Shown here piece after piece: positions 45,224-58,680 of a DNA stretch of 64,000 nucleotides. A model generated the notes under the pieces. It had not been told where the DNA came from and did no database searches. It saw only the letters and a program-made list of their open reading frames with translations. Each line of letters starts with the position of its first letter. Positions within the stretch are counted from its first letter, which is position 1. Both the position numbers and the translations under genes were made by a program. Source of the DNA: Conus ventricosus (Eukaryota; Mollusca; Gastropoda; Neogastropoda; Conidae); NCBI GenBank assembly GCA_018398815.1, contig CM031611.1:40291411-40355410 (forward strand), written 5' to 3'.

Positions 45224-45275
45224 TGACATGGCCCTTTGCAGTCAGCTGGGCTAGAAGCAGCATTACCTTACCTTC
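45224..45275 (+). mobile_element. Diverged copy of the very short SINE-like piece
   Basis: GGCCCTTTGCAGTCAGCTGG then GCTAGAAGCAGCATTACCTT aligns with the 32334 copy with several substitutions. It is flanked by TCTTTACC at 45216-45223 and 45276-45283. Confidence 0.65.
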
Positions 45276-48200
45276 TCTTTACCACCACAGCCACAGGGCC
45301 AGGGGCACAACCACTGTCAGACAGGTCAATGCAGAGCTGTGGTGAAGGCTGGAGTACAGCTCGCCACCGGCACCATTCAGCTCAGTCCACTGACCAAGTC
45401 CCAAGCTTTCCTTGGCCAATTTTGCTTCCTCGCACTCTTCCACTCCACTCCATCCCTCATCTCTTTTCCTTCCCCCTCCTAAAACGGCACATGATTTACA
45501 CACAAATACCTCATAAAAAATGCAACAACCAAAAAATTTACCATTATCATCTCAATTGCAGTCATAATCATTAGTACGATCTCAATTGCAGTCATAATCA
45601 TCAGTACATTCTCAAAGAGGACAGACTACCAGTTTACTCCTATGTGAGAAAAAAAGGTCCATCCACTGACATAAAAACAACAAGCAGAAGTAAGTTCAAA
45701 ATGAGTGAATTCCCAGTCAATCAACAAGAAGAGTGTGCTATTATTCCATGCTGACACGCACTGCTGCAGTCTCACGAGTCTCTGTCCCTGATGCCTGCCC
45801 CACTGACAGACCTTGGTGGTGTCCTGGTGTGACAGCTCGATAGTTCTCCACACACAACGTCACAGTAACAGTCCTGAATGGCCTCCTCTTCCCCTCAGTG
45901 AAAACCACATGAAAGAAAGGAAAACGCATCCAATGTTGTCATCCACTCAGGGCATCAATATTTACAATTTACAAAAAGGAAACGCTGAATGAAACGCTAC
46001 ATTTTCTGTTCAACATCTACATTCAATAATGACAACATCAACAAGTGGTGACAAACAAAGTACACGATGACCACTGACAGTGCTATTTTCACATCCCCAT
46101 TCCATGGTGCACACATTATGTCCTGCCTTGCACTGTAGCAATCAGGAGAAGAAAACAACAACAACAACATGTATGTCCAGAACTTACTTTGACATAACAG
46201 GTTTCACCCGGCATATCATACACAGAGATGAGAGAGTCTGTGTAACATTTTCATCATGCATCCTTACTGCAGTCTATGATCTGAAATCTGTTCTTACACA
46301 CTCCACTTATTTGACTCTCTTCACCTGATACATGGGTGTCCATTTCTTTACTCACTGGGAATCTGCAGCGTGAACCCATTGCTCTGTTTCCGAGTCCTTG
46401 TGATGGCATTCATTAAATCATACATTCATTTGCTAGGAAACTGTCTACCTGCATTTCTCCTCTCTGAAGGATGCTTTGTGAACACATGCACCGTTCATAT
46501 ACAGCCAACAATTCAGTTTAGTTAGACTAGAGAAGAGTTGTTGTTGTTTTGGGGATTTTCCTTCATTTATCAATTCTTTCTTAACATTAATGATTTCTGT
46601 CTGATGAAACTACCATCTTGTCACTGAGTGAGGTTTAGAAGTTGTGCAGGTAGGACAGGTAGTGGGATGAAGGGCCAGGCTGACAGCCTCAGCCCAGGAC
46701 AATGCTGATCAGCAACACAACATGCTAGACTGAAGGGAGTCTCAACAAATCAAAGCACAGCATCAGGTTAGTTTATCTGGAAGGGAACCCAAGAAAACCA
46801 GTATGGTGAACAACAGCCTGAGAATACCGAGGGACACATGTCATGACGACACTGGGGGTCTTTGCTGCGCTGCAGACACTAGGCAACACTGCAGTCCCAT
46901 CAACCCTGGAAACATTCTGGGGATTTCATGGCCAGCTGTCTCACACCATCACCACAACAACATCCACAGCAACATGAAGACCCTTGCCTTCCTATCACTC
47001 AAAAAGCAGGAAGCGGCAAAATGTAATGCCTTCAGTGTTCATACCGCCAGTCTTCCTTCAACAATGCACAGTTGTAAAGACCCGCTCATGAATGCTACGT
47101 GCTTGTCCATGCTTAAATTGCTTAGATACAGGCAGACAAGTTTACATCAAAGTTCTCATGCACATAGATGTCTGTATCCCACAGTCCATATGGACAACCT
47201 GAGATGTCATTAAAAAGAAGAAAAAATAACAATAACTATCCACACTAGTCGGTATTATTACCCATAATAGCATTGTGAGAGATGCCTCCAATTCCCTACC
47301 CCATCCCCTGAGTTCCACCATCACCAACATACAGTCATGTACATGATGCAAACTTCCTACGGTATTATCTTGTACTCATCATATCACTTGGGTCAGTGTG
47401 CGAGTGCATGCGAGTGTGCACATGTGTAAGTATGCATGTGTGTGTCTGTATGTGTGTGTCCATGTCTGTATGTGTGTGTTTCCTCATCAGTTTTCAGACA
47501 GCTCGGTTTTCAGCTGGTAAGTTTCTTTCCCTATCAATCTGCACAGAAAACTCATATCGCCAACTATGGTGTTTAATCAAAGCAAAGCAACTCAGACGAC
47601 TTGAAAAATCAGTGATGTCACCAGAAGGCCATGCTGCAAATGCTGTCTTCTGAAGACACTGAAATGATGTTGTGACACCCTGATCTACTCCTACTTCAGA
47701 CCTTTCCAACCTTCCTTTGCCACAGAAAAAAACACGCATTGAACCAGCCTTCTCATTTCATTGGAAGGGAAAATGTGGCCTGTAAGAAGTCACTTTGTTT
47801 TTCATCCATCTGCAATCTAAACTGCATCACAGTCAAACTTTTTTTTCTTCTCACAGTTCACCTATTCTGGAAGAACACAGACTGACAGCCAGAACTTTCA
47901 CTGGCAACTAACTGTTTGTGAGGGTACTTCCAGTCGTGAAGCGAATAAGGGAATGACAATCTGTTGCAGAATCTCCTGTCACCCATGATGCAAACTTCTC
48001 CACCTAGCTGCCTAGTCTACCTGACACAACCACCTCCATTTGTTGGCTACAACCCTGACTCGGAAAAACCTGCTTAATTCACTACAACAGAACTGCTAAC
48101 ACGCTGGAAGGTACATCTCCATATTCATGAACAAAAGTGCTTTCCTGTCAATCCTCTGTCTTAAGCAGGCAAAGAGGATGAATAAAGCAGTGTAAAGATG

Positions 48201-48597
48201 TGCAGCACAATTCATTCACACATCTGCAGTCTAGTTTCGGTACTGCAGCCAATTTGACTCCGCACATGGCCCCCTCTGGGCTTCAAGAGGTCCTGTTAAA
48301 AAGAAAAGAAAATCAACACATAATAATCGGCACATTACATCAGTCATCTGCTCCTGAGCCAACAAAAAAAAAATCCCCCCCCCCCCCACCAAAATGACGG
48401 AGCTATGCTGCATGTTCCATGTGGCTGAAAACGAAGCCTGTTGACAGCAGTGAGCCTGTCCTTGCTGCACGGTGAGGGATTCCTGGCCCAGCAGCTGACA
48501 AACCCCAACTGCACACCTGCTCCACGTCATGTTGCTTCCCGCCGCCACTGACCTCACGCTGCCAGCGACCACCACCGGCCTGCCTCCCTGTGCGGGC

Positions 48598-49277
48598 TCA
48601 CAGGTCATGGGCCTGGTGCTGCTCATTGACAAAGTGGAGGTGGAAGTCGTTCTTGTCGGTGCAGATCTTGTGGCAGATGCTGCACTCCCAGGGGCTCTGC
48701 CTCCCATGCAGGGACTTGTGCAGGAAGTACATGCCCCGTTCCTCAAACAGGATCTTGCAGTGGTGGCAGCGGTAGATTTTGCCCTGAGATTCGTAGTACA
48801 CCAGCAGGTCGTTAAGCGAGGGCACGTCCCCGGAGATGGTGACATCATTGTGCTGCGTGGTGGCATCCTGCCGCGTCTTGGGTCGGGCGATGGTGACCTG
48901 CAGCTCAGGGATGTCCTGGGAGCGCTGGATCATGCCCTGCAGCGTGGAGAAGAACTCCGACAGGTTGCTGGTCGAGTCCGCCGACGAACGCACAGAAGCG
49001 TTGGAGTGCGGAGGCATTGGGGAGGGGGGAGGTCCGTTGATGCGGTTCTGCCGGGAGAATGCCTGGATTCCTGGAATGCTGCCGACCGAGGCGGCACGAC
49101 GGCTTGGGGTGAGGAACTGTCCAGCGGCCTGGCGGGGGAAGGAGTGAGGCGCCATGCTGGAGGTGGGGGAGTCCCCCGTGTAGGAAGACAGGTCCTGGTG
49201 GGGGGAGGCCCGCAGACCCTCCTCTCTGTGAGACACAGAGTTGGACTGGAACCCTTCCCCACTGGAAAACAGGCCTC
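48598..49277 (-). CDS. Ikaros-type C2H2 zinc-finger protein, last exon
   Basis: The minus-strand exon begins after acceptor GTTGCAG (49279-49278) with two bases completing a Gly codon and ends at TGA 48598-48600 (225 residues). It has a Ser/Pro-rich region, then SNLSEFFSTLQGMIQRSQDI, then two C-terminal fingers. Finger 1 is C170-x2-C173-x12-H186-x3-H190 (YRCHHCKILFEERGMYFLHK). Finger 2 is C198-x2-C201-x12-H214-x5-H220 (WECSICHKICTDKNDFHLHF). The pair sits at the extreme C-terminus, spaced as in Ikaros-family and hunchback proteins, where it mediates dimerisation instead of DNA binding. The NDFHLHF-x4-H ending is closest to IKZF5/Pegasus-like proteins by memory. The N-terminal DNA-binding fingers are expected upstream, beyond 64000. 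A nuclear transcription factor is inferred. Confidence 0.82.
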
Positions 49278-50279
49278 CTGCAACAGGCACCAACCCAGCC
49301 ACACACACACAATGTATCCACACACACATGCACACACACACAAATATGTGAAAATCATAATGACAGAAGATTTATTCATAATTCATTTGTACTAATCACT
49401 TCTTTTGTTCAGAAAGCATTTAAGGTTTCCTTTCTGGAAGGGCAAACAAACATAATTAAACAAAGTAATAATCCTCAAAAAACATCATATGGCATTAACA
49501 ATGATACTCAAATATCCACAAACATTAAGTATCCTGAAGTGTCATCATATTATGTATCACATCTCATCATCCCTGGCCAACAGGTCTTAGGAGTGTCTCT
49601 GCATAACAGATTGTCAGTCATGTACTACAGAGTTACAGCTGCTGTGTGTCTATCCATCAGGGCATTTCAACAGCCAATGGAGAAATACAACATGATGCCT
49701 CCAGAGATCGTCTCCAGGTATCCTACTGCATGCTGGGGAATGTCCACGTTTTTCGTGAACTATGGGATCTCTACTGCCTCTATGCATCTTTAAAGAATTT
49801 TTATGCAGTCACATTTCCTAGGAATCATTTTTGATTTGAAAGGATAACAACATTTTAACACACGCCCTGCAAGCATACCAGACATGCCCACACCAAAACC
49901 TTCCATCAGGAACAGAGGATGTAAAAATCAGAAAGACACTGAAATTTTCATGAATTTTCTGGAACACAGTATATTCTTATATACAAGATACTTGCAGATG
50001 TACATGTATGTGTGTTTGAAAACTCACATTATCAAAGCCACCATGACTGACCGAGAATCACAGCATTCTAACTTGCTGATTGTGCACAATCCAAAGCTTT
50101 CCCAATTTCTGTCTGTGTTGTAAGCATGGCTACTGTGTATTGCCTTAGTTCCTAAAGGATACCTCCTTGATGTAACTGAAAACCTGAAGGTCCAGTACTG
50201 TTGGTAGGTTGTTGGTTGGTTTTTTAAGGTAGGTTCACTGTCCAACTTCTTCTTCAGCCTGCATATTCTGATTAGCTTG

Positions 50280-51780
50280 CAATTACTATCTATAAGCTCG
50301 ATGATTGGCATGCTACAGCTATCAATCTGCTCGATGATTGGCATGCTATAGCTATCTAACTGCTTGGTGATTAGCTTGCGATAGCTACCTATCTGCTTGG
50401 TGATTTGCTTGCTATAGCTACCTATCTGCTTGGTGATTTGCTTGCTATAGCTACCTATCTGCTTGGTGATTTGTTTGCTATAGCTACCCATCTGCTTGGT
50501 GATTTGCTTGCTATAGCTACCTATCTGCTTGGTGATTTGCTTGCTATAGCTACCCATCTGCTTGGTGATTAGCTTGCTACAGCTACCTATCTGCTTGGTG
50601 CTTAGCTTGCTATAGCTACCTATCTGCTTGGTGATTTGCTTGCTATAGCTACCTATCTGCTTGGTGATTAGCTTGCTATAGCTACCTATCTGCTTGGTGA
50701 TTTGCTTGCTATAGCTACCCATCTGCTTGGTGATTTGCTTGCTATAGCTATCTGCTTGGTGATTTGCTTGCTATAGCTACCTATCTGCTTGGTGATTAGC
50801 TTGCTATAGCTACCTATCTGCTTGGTGGTTTGCTTGCTATAGCTACCTATCTGCTTGGTGATTTGCTTGCTATAGCTACCCATCTGCTTGGTGATTTGCT
50901 TGCTATAGCTACCCATCTGCTTGGTGATTAGCTTGCTATAGCTACCTATCTGCTTGGTGATTTGCTTGCTATAGCTACCTATCTGCTTGGTGATTTGCTT
51001 GCTATAGCTACCCATCTGCTTGGTGATTTGCTTGCTATAGCTACCCATCTGCTTGGTGATAAGCTTGCTATAGCTACCTATCTGCTTGGTGATTTGCTTG
51101 CTATAGCTACCCATCTGCTTGGTGCTTAGCTTGCTATAGCTACCTATCTGCTTGGTGATTTGCTTGCGATAGCTACCTATCTGCTTGGTGATTTGCTTGC
51201 TATAGCTACCTATCTGCTTGGTGATTTGCTTGCTATAGCTACCCATCTGCTTGGTGATTAGTTTGCTATAGCTACCTATCTGCTTGGTGCTTAGCTTGCT
51301 ATAGCTACCTATCTGCTTGGTGATTTGCTTGCGATAGCTACCTATCTGCTTGGTGATTTGCTTGCTATAGCTACCTATCTGCTTGGTGATTTGCTTGCTA
51401 TAGCTACCATCTGCTTGGTGATTAGCTTGCTATAGCTACCTATCTCCTTGGTGATTCACTAGCTATAGCTAGCTATCTCCTTGGTGATTTGCTTGCTATA
51501 GCTATCTGCTTGGTGATTCACTAGCTATAGCTAGCTATCTCCTTGGTGATTCACTAGCTATAGCTAGCTATCTCCTTGGTGATTTGCTTGCTATAGCTAC
51601 CCATCTGCTTGGTGATTTGCTTGCTATAGCTAGCTATCTCCTTGGTGATTTGCTTGCAGTTGCTAGCTATCTGCTTGGTGATTTGCTTGGTTATAGCTAG
51701 CTATCTGCTCAGTGATTTGCTTGGTATAGCGAGCTATCTATTCGGTGATTCGCATGCTACAGTTAGACATCTGCTCAGTG
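50280..51780. repeat. Minisatellite, 33-bp unit x about 45
   Basis: The unit contains CTATCTGCTTGGTGATTTGC and TTGCTATAGCTAC. A subfamily with CACTAGCTATAGCTAGC appears from 51450. As 33 is divisible by three, both strands show spurious frames (SYSKQITKQIG repeats). Confidence 0.96.
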
Positions 51781-52074
51781 ATTTCTTTTAACTTCGCCTC
51801 AGTTTGGTCTCTTCCATAGCTGGTCACCGACTGATGAGCATGAGCAGTGTCAGGGTTTCATTCACATCACATACAAATGGGAGAATTTCGCACACTGAAA
51901 TCGAAAACCACACACACAAGCAAAGCAAAAGGACATGAACATGTACAGAAAATTAATCAGAGGATGTGAACATCAATTTTACAGCCAGGGGTCTCGTCAC
52001 AGACGACAATTTCAATCAGAGAACTGAAAAGGATGATCAAGCGTTAGCTAAACACGCACACTTCTGTGAAGAGT

Positions 52075-52262
52075 GCATTACCTTTACGTATCTCTGTTCA
52101 TCTACGCCAATCACCACTTTTACATCTCTCTGTTCATCAAGGCCAATCAGCACCTTTACATATCACTGTTCATCAAGGCCAATCAGCACCTTTACATATC
52201 TCTGTTCATCTATGCCAATCACCACTTTTACATCTCTCTGTTCATCAAGGCCAATCAACAAA
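52075..52262. repeat. Minisatellite, about 36-bp unit x 5
   Basis: Copies of CTCTGTTCATCAAGGCCAAT followed by CAGCACCTTTACATAT, alternating with a CTACGCCAATCACCACTTTT form. Confidence 0.92.
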
Positions 52263-52549
52263 AGCCTTACATCTAGTTTGTTGGAAGCAAAGTTCTGATT
52301 GGTTCCAGCCATTCAGTTTCCTTCAGCATCAGGGTAAAATACTAAGAAATGAAAATAAGGCAGACTACTGCAAAGGTGAAAAAATGGCAGAATACTTTGT
52401 CGAACCCAGAAAAAACAACAACTAAAAAACGAAATGCCAGTGCTGACTCAATGTCAACAGAGGAGACCCACAAGGTTTTTCACATCAATCTGTGACAGAC
52501 TTTCAGCAGCTAACATTGCATGAATTTGTCTTTTGGATCTAAATCCCAT

Positions 52550-54110
52550 GTATCCCCAGACGGCAGAATGAACCGTAATGCCATGAATTGTGTCTTGTGG
52601 ACCTGAATCCCCTGTATCCCCGGAGAGTAGAATGAGCCGTTATGCCATAAATTCTCCCTTGTGGACCTGAATCCCCTGTATGCCCGGAGAGTAGAATGAG
52701 CCGTTATGCCATGAATTCTCCCTTGTGGACCTGAATCCCCTGTATCCCCGGAGAGTAGAATGAGCTGTTATGCCATGAATTCTCCCTTGTGGACCTGAAT
52801 CCCCTGTATCCCCGGGGAGTAGAATGAGCCGTTATGCCATGAATTCTCCCTTGTGGACCTGAATCCCCTGTATGCCTGGAGAGTAGAATGAGCCATTATG
52901 CCATGAATTCTGTCTTTGGGACATGAATCCTGTGTATCCGCTGGACAGTAGAATGAGCTGTAATGCCACGAATTTTATCTTGTGGACCTAAATCCTGTGT
53001 ATCCTTCACAATAGAATGAGCTGTAATGCCTTGAATTTTCTCTTGTGGACCTGAATCCCACGTTTCCCCGGACAGTAGAATGAGCTGTAAAGCCATGAAT
53101 TTTTTAATTTTTTTTAACCTAAATCCTCTATATCCCTCACAGTAGAATGGAGGGATACACAGTTGAATGAGATGTAATGCCATGAATTATTTTTTTGTGG
53201 ACCTAAATCCTGTGTATCCCTCACAGTAGAATGGAGGGATACACAGTTGAATGAGATTAATGCCATGATTTTTTGGGGGGGGACCTAAATCCAGTGTATC
53301 CCTCACAGTAGAATGGAGGAATACACAGTTGAATGAGATGTAATGCCATGATTTTTTTTTTTTTGGACCTAAATCCAGTGTATCCCTCACAGTAGAATGG
53401 AGGGATACACAGTTGAATGAGATGTAATGCCATGAATTATTTTTCTGGACCTAAATCCGGTGTATCCCTCAGAGAAGAATGGAGGGATACACAGTAGAAT
53501 GAGATGTAAAGCCATGAATTCTGTTGGTTTTTTTGCCTAAATCCTGTGTATCCCTCACAATAGAATGGACAGATACATAGCAGAATGAGATGTAAAGCCA
53601 TGAATCGTTGTTTTCCCCCCCTAAATCCTGTGTATCCCTCACAGTAGAATGGACAGATACACAGTAGAATGAGATGTAAAGCCACAAATTCTGTTTTGTT
53701 TTTTTCCTAAATATTGTGTATTCCTCACAGTAGAATGGACGGATAAGATAAGATAATGTTGCTTATAGCCCAGCCGACCGCAAAGGGCCACATCAGGGCC
53801 GTGAATGGACGGATACACAGTAGAATGAGATATAATGCTATAAATTCTGGTGTGTTTTTTTCCACCTAAACCCTGTATATCCCTCACAGTAAAATGAGAT
53901 GTAATGCCATGAATTCTTTTTTTTTTTTTTTTTTTTGTACCTAAATCCTGTGTATCCGTCACAGTAGAATGAGCAGTAATGAGATGAATTCTCTCTTGTG
54001 GACCTAAATCCCATGTATCCTTCACAGTGGAATGAGCGGTAATGCCATGAATTGTGTCTTCTAGACCTGAATCCCTTGTATCTCCCATAAATTGTCTTTA
54101 GGACCTGCAT
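52550..54110. repeat. Minisatellite, about 62-bp unit growing to about 90 bp
   Basis: Left part (52550-53090): units with TTGTGGACCTGAATCCCCTG and AGTAGAATGAGCCGTTATGC. Right part (53090-53960): a longer derived unit that adds ATGGAGGGATACACAGTTGA and a T-rich or G-rich run after GCCATGA. The short form returns at 53960-54110. Confidence 0.92.
53746..53802 (-). mobile_element. Very short SINE-like insertion, 57 bp
   Basis: AGATAAGATAATGTTGCTTA to GGGCCACATCAGGGCC, flanked by the 13-bp duplication GAATGGACGGATA (53733-53745 and 53803-53815). It lies inside a unit of the surrounding minisatellite. Confidence 0.88.
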
Positions 54111-56590
54111 TCAGTAAAGTGGTGGCATTCAGTCTGGAAAACAATGAAAGATGTGATCACATACTGATCTGTAACGGGCACTGCTACTTGCAGATAACAT
54201 CTGTGAACTGATGAAGATTAAAAGTCCACATCGGCAGTGCAAAGTACAGGTAACAAAACACAGCAGTAACTCTGAGTCTTCAGTTCTGAACTTGCATGAT
54301 TTTGCAGATTTCAAAGAACAGTTTAAACATAAACTCGTAAATGAAACAGTAAACATCATGTATCTTGCCCATGTATATGGTATTTCTGAATGAAATGAAG
54401 ATGACAAACAAACAAACAAAACAAAACAAAAGCCCTATTCATACTTTCAACATCTGTTCATGTAAAAAAAACAAAATAAAAAAGATCTTCATAACTACGA
54501 AGGTCAAAGTTCAGAGTGTGTAGCAAAAAGACTTGATTAGTCCTGTAGAAATTTTGTGCCACGATGCACACTCCACACTTCCCTCTATTTCCATGAGGAA
54601 GACTACTTGCCACACAGCTAAACTGCTATCAACCACACACACTGCAGATCACAGGACCAAGAGCAGCATCATGGCAAAATGCAGAATTACTCTCATTCAT
54701 CTTACCTGGTTGAACCTTGACAATTCAACACAGCCTGAGAAAACTGAATGAGGCCATCCACTCATGTTTTAACACCCAATGGAAGAACAAAGGATGATGT
54801 ATTCAACACTATCTCCAGCTAGATACGAGTCTGAAATGGATCATTTCATATGCTAGAGGATCCCGTAACAGACACAGGGTGTAGTTCACACTTACTCAGG
54901 TCACATCATGTTAGTGGACATCTGGAAGTTTTGAAATACATGTACACACCGCAGATCAATCTGAATCCCTGTTTGACACATTGTCAGTTTGTCAACATCC
55001 CAACAAGCCTCTCCTATAATGTCTAAATGTTTCTTCTCATCCCTCCCCTGTCCACCTTCTTTCAGTACAATCTCTTGTCTTCCTGACTCACTATAGCTTC
55101 CTAACAAAACAAAAAATAAAATTACATTCTTTCTTTCACCAGCTCTCTCTTGTGACCTACCCTATGTTTTCCTTCAATCTTGATTGCCACACATCATCAA
55201 TATTCAAAACCAACGACCTCTCAGACACCACACATCATCAATATTCAGAACCAACGACCTTTCAAAAACCACACAAGACAGTACATGCAGCAATGCCACC
55301 TCTCTAGAACAAATACAAGCCACAAGCATGTGCTTCTTCAATTGTGACAACACCGCAAAAGCAATTCTTAATGTTCACTTTCAAATAAGTTGTTGCATCG
55401 TATCCTCAAAACTGCAAGCACTTCATTTACTGAACTATCCAAGACTGGCCTCTTGACAAACAGGCAATACAACTCTAATGTTTACAAGAAAAAAAAAAGA
55501 AACAAAAAGCACTTGCACCACTAGAGGAGGGACTAAATGTGAAAAACAATGAACTGTCAATCCAGTCCAAGACCCTACAAGGCACTGTGCACTGCCCAGT
55601 CATGTCTCCTGACTTCAGAGCCCCTGCAAATTAGTTAGGAACTCCAACGACTACTTCACAATGAAATCAGCTGGTACCCTTGCCCACTCTTTCTGCACAT
55701 CACTGACCTGTTATTGTAATTCTTTCTGGATGTCCATATCTTCTGTATTTTTTCTTCAAAACAAAAGCAGATGCTGTTTTTAGTTTTACCTTCCTAAAAC
55801 TTCCTCCTCCTTCAGTCTCTATCTCCCCAGTGTTGCAGATCACATGCGACTGAATGTAAATCAGGTATAATTGTTTTGTTCTTTTTTTTATTCACACAAA
55901 GAATCTTGTGTAAAAGGGTGTATTCATGTAAGCCGCCTTGATTGCGGACACAAAGAAATGCAATGAAAATTCAGCTAAAGGTCTCCTTCCATGAACCTGA
56001 ACTCTGAAGTGGGTACAGCTTTTTGTTGTTTCACACAAGACCATACATCACATGTGCCTGCCATAGGGTTGCTCACCCCGAGGTCAGTGTTGACCCCTTT
56101 ACTGTTGCGCTGGCAGAGCTCAGCCACCCTGTCACCGTGTTTACCTTCAGAACAAAGACTACCACACACTATTTGGGCACCATGATCCAGCACTACAAGG
56201 AATACCATCATGTGTTCAGCAGCTGGATATTTCTGATCTTCCTGAGGGGCATGAAAAACCCTGTCCTTGTAGGTGAATGAAATCAATCGGTGAGGGTATC
56301 AACACCACTGCTTTTAAAAAAAAAGATCTGCAACACTGTCTCCCTCACTTTAAGTTTAATCCCTTCAATTTCAAATTGTAAATGATCATATTCTTTCACA
56401 CATTTCTCCTTCCTCCCAGTCCCTTCTGTCTCTTCCTCCCCTGACCCTGTCTACCATTTTCTTTTTAATCATTTACTCAAATCAAAACAGCATTCTCTCT
56501 CAATCAGTCTTTTTTGCTTGCACACTCTTTTCACTCTCTCTCGCTCCATACCCTCCCCGCCTTTCCCTCTCCCTCCCCCTGAGCCCACAC
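54111..56590. other. Intronic sequence, nothing recognised
   Basis: Only a short direct duplication (CACACATCATCAATATTCA at about 55190 and 55228) stands out in this part of the 7.3-kb intron. Confidence 0.5.
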
Positions 56591-56794
56591 CTGCCGGGAG
56601 GGGAGAGTCTGTGGTGGAGAACGGAGGTGAGGACAGACTGGCCGAGGGGCTCATAGGAGGGAGGGCGCCATGGGAGTTGGGCGCTAAATTGGGCGACATA
56701 GGCTCAGCTTTGACGGGCTGACTTTTCGAGGCCAGCTGGGAGCAAATGGTGTCGATCTTCCTCATTGCCTCACTCTCCAGGTTCAAGGCCAAGG
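56591..56794 (-). CDS. Ikaros-type zinc-finger protein, internal exon
   Basis: The acceptor CCGTTTTGCAG (56796-56795) and donor CCGGCAG/GTGTGG bound a 204-nt exon: two bases completing an Ala codon, 67 codons and one base. It reads LALNLESEAMRKIDTICSQL, then ASKSQPVKAEPMSPNLAP, then a Ser/Pro-rich stretch ending STTDSPLPA. VKAE fits a SUMO-attachment consensus in the usual Pro/Ser context, which is an inference only. The entry phase matches the exon at 60630-60700 (G + CC = Ala) and the exit matches 49277 (G + GA = Gly), which ties the three exons into one gene. Confidence 0.8.
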
Positions 56795-58559
56795 CTGCAA
56801 AACGGACAGAAAGGACCAAGGCTGTCACACACGGAGTTTGTTATAGACACATTCAAGCAAGCACCACAGATGGAATGCCTGGCCTCTCCAGAATCTCATC
56901 AAAAGACACCAAAGGTTGGCCACACTCCACTTACATTAACCATGAACTTTCATTATATTTCTGGCACTAAACACCGAGGTACAATTACACATGGCCAGAT
57001 AGAACTACTTGTTTCCCAAGAATCTGACAGAAAAAAAACACAAAGACCAGAAGTTAAGGACAGCTGCATTCCTGTAACATTGAACAATAAATTTCACTAT
57101 CAACTGTTCATGCTGATGGTTGCTAATTCCTTTGAGTAGTGCCTCACCCCTCTCCCCCCATCTCCAGATACATGCTGTGCTCATGTTCTGTGGTCCAGTG
57201 TAGGGCTGTACAACTTCACTAATCCACAGGCAGGTCAAACCATGTCAACACTCTTCTTTCCTGTCCTCAAGCCAGTTTTCAATGTAGTCATATAGGACAG
57301 CCTTTAATCCTGAGAGAGACACACACACATACACACTTGCACATTATTTTAATTTTTCTCTATCGCACATTCCCATGGTTTAACAGATGTTGTGCAGCAT
57401 GCACACACAGACAGGCCTCTACCAAAATTACCTTTGATCACATCATGTTACGTATGTGGACATCGCAAAGTCATTTAAGAAAACAATACAAAAGAACTTT
57501 CCCCAACGCGTTTAAAACAAAATGTGTCAACCTGTCGTTACGTTTAGAAAAATATGCACAGGTTGAGATGTCAAAATCATTCGCTGTCTTTGAAAACCAA
57601 TTTTGACTACCAGATCTACTAACTTCACACTGCGACCAATCTACAACCAAGTGTGGGCCTGGCTTTTCTAAGCCTGATCAAGAAGAGCCTGGGAGTATAA
57701 GGCCGGTGTAACTGGACTGAGCTGGGGCAAAACAGCAGGAGAAAAATAAATGACACCTCACATTACTATACAGCAAATATGCAATTATTTTGTTGTCCTT
57801 TTATGAAAAAGCACAATGGTATCGTCTTTCACTGGTAAGCAGAGACTCCACTGAAACTGTTTGGAAGAGTCTCTAAGGTTCCACTTTCAAAGGGTGATGC
57901 GAACTGCACTTCAACAGTATCACTTTCACTGGATCCAATCTGCCACACATCAGACAGTACATTCTACCCTGTGAGGGCGCACAGTGAACAGCAACACCAG
58001 GGGGCATGCAAACAGGGTTAGAGTTCCAGCCTACGTCAGCCCTCTTTCCTGTGAGAGACAGCCAGGGTCAATAGCTGGGCAAAGTGACACACTGTGTTGG
58101 CAGTGAAACAGGCCTGCGCTGAAGTCTCGAAAGTCCTGCCACAGACTTCACTGTAAGGTTGAAGACGTCAAGGAACATTTAACAGTGTTTGCCTAGCTAT
58201 CTGCTCCTTGATGTTATCCACTGTTTGTCTGCTTTCTCTGTACATTGTATAGCACCTTTTTCTTGGCCGACTTCCCTTCATCTATGATGCCTACCTAACA
58301 CACAGTGCCTGGAGGCAGAGACCCTGCTGAGGGTCAGCGAAGACCATGTCATTCTGCTTGATAAAGACTCTCTTTCTCAGTTTCTGGTGTGGTATTTTCT
58401 GTATTGATCACAGTACACTTCTTTCTTATCTTGACCATACAATAGTACAACAGAACCAATTTCACACATGAAAGAGGTAAGGTATAGAAAAGAGAAAAAA
58501 AAACACACACAAAAACAAGTAAGACTTTTCAGACAAAGCATTTTCTTCAGAAGACAGTT

Positions 58560-58680
58560 GTGTGAGTGTGTGTGTGCGTGTGTGTGTGTGTGTGTGTGTG
58601 GGGTGTGTGTGTGTGTGTGTTGTGTGTGTGTGTGTGTGTGTATGTTGTGTGTGTGTGTGTGCGTGCGTGTGTGTGTGCAG
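58560..58680. repeat. (TG)n microsatellite
   Basis: TG tract with GGG and TTG interruptions. Confidence 0.95.

Larger units (their letters stand above)
39681..48230. other. About 8.5 kb without recognisable genes
   Basis: Apart from the microsatellites, short duplications, the 60-bp array (44281-44580) and the SINE-like pieces listed separately, I see no exon or TE core. A 32-bp direct duplication (CAGACACTTAAATTCTGTGT) lies at about 40456-40519. A 37-bp duplication (GATCTCAATTGCAGTCATAA) lies at about 45550-45607. Part of the right side may be 3' UTR of the zinc-finger gene that ends at 48598. Confidence 0.5.
49278..56590 (-). other. 7.3-kb intron of the zinc-finger gene
   Basis: Runs from donor CCGGCAG/GTGTGG (56591/56590) to acceptor TTGCAG (49278). 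It holds three tandem arrays and one SINE-like insertion, listed separately. No further exon was seen, and the flanking splice phases match directly. Confidence 0.75.

Noticed and set aside
50024..51246. Minus-strand SYSKQITKQIG repeat proteins
   Set aside because: 33-bp minisatellite artefact inside an intron.
49930..52425. Additional exon of the zinc-finger gene in the 7.3-kb intron
   Set aside because: Splice phases of 56591 and 49277 match directly, and the open frames in between belong to tandem repeats.
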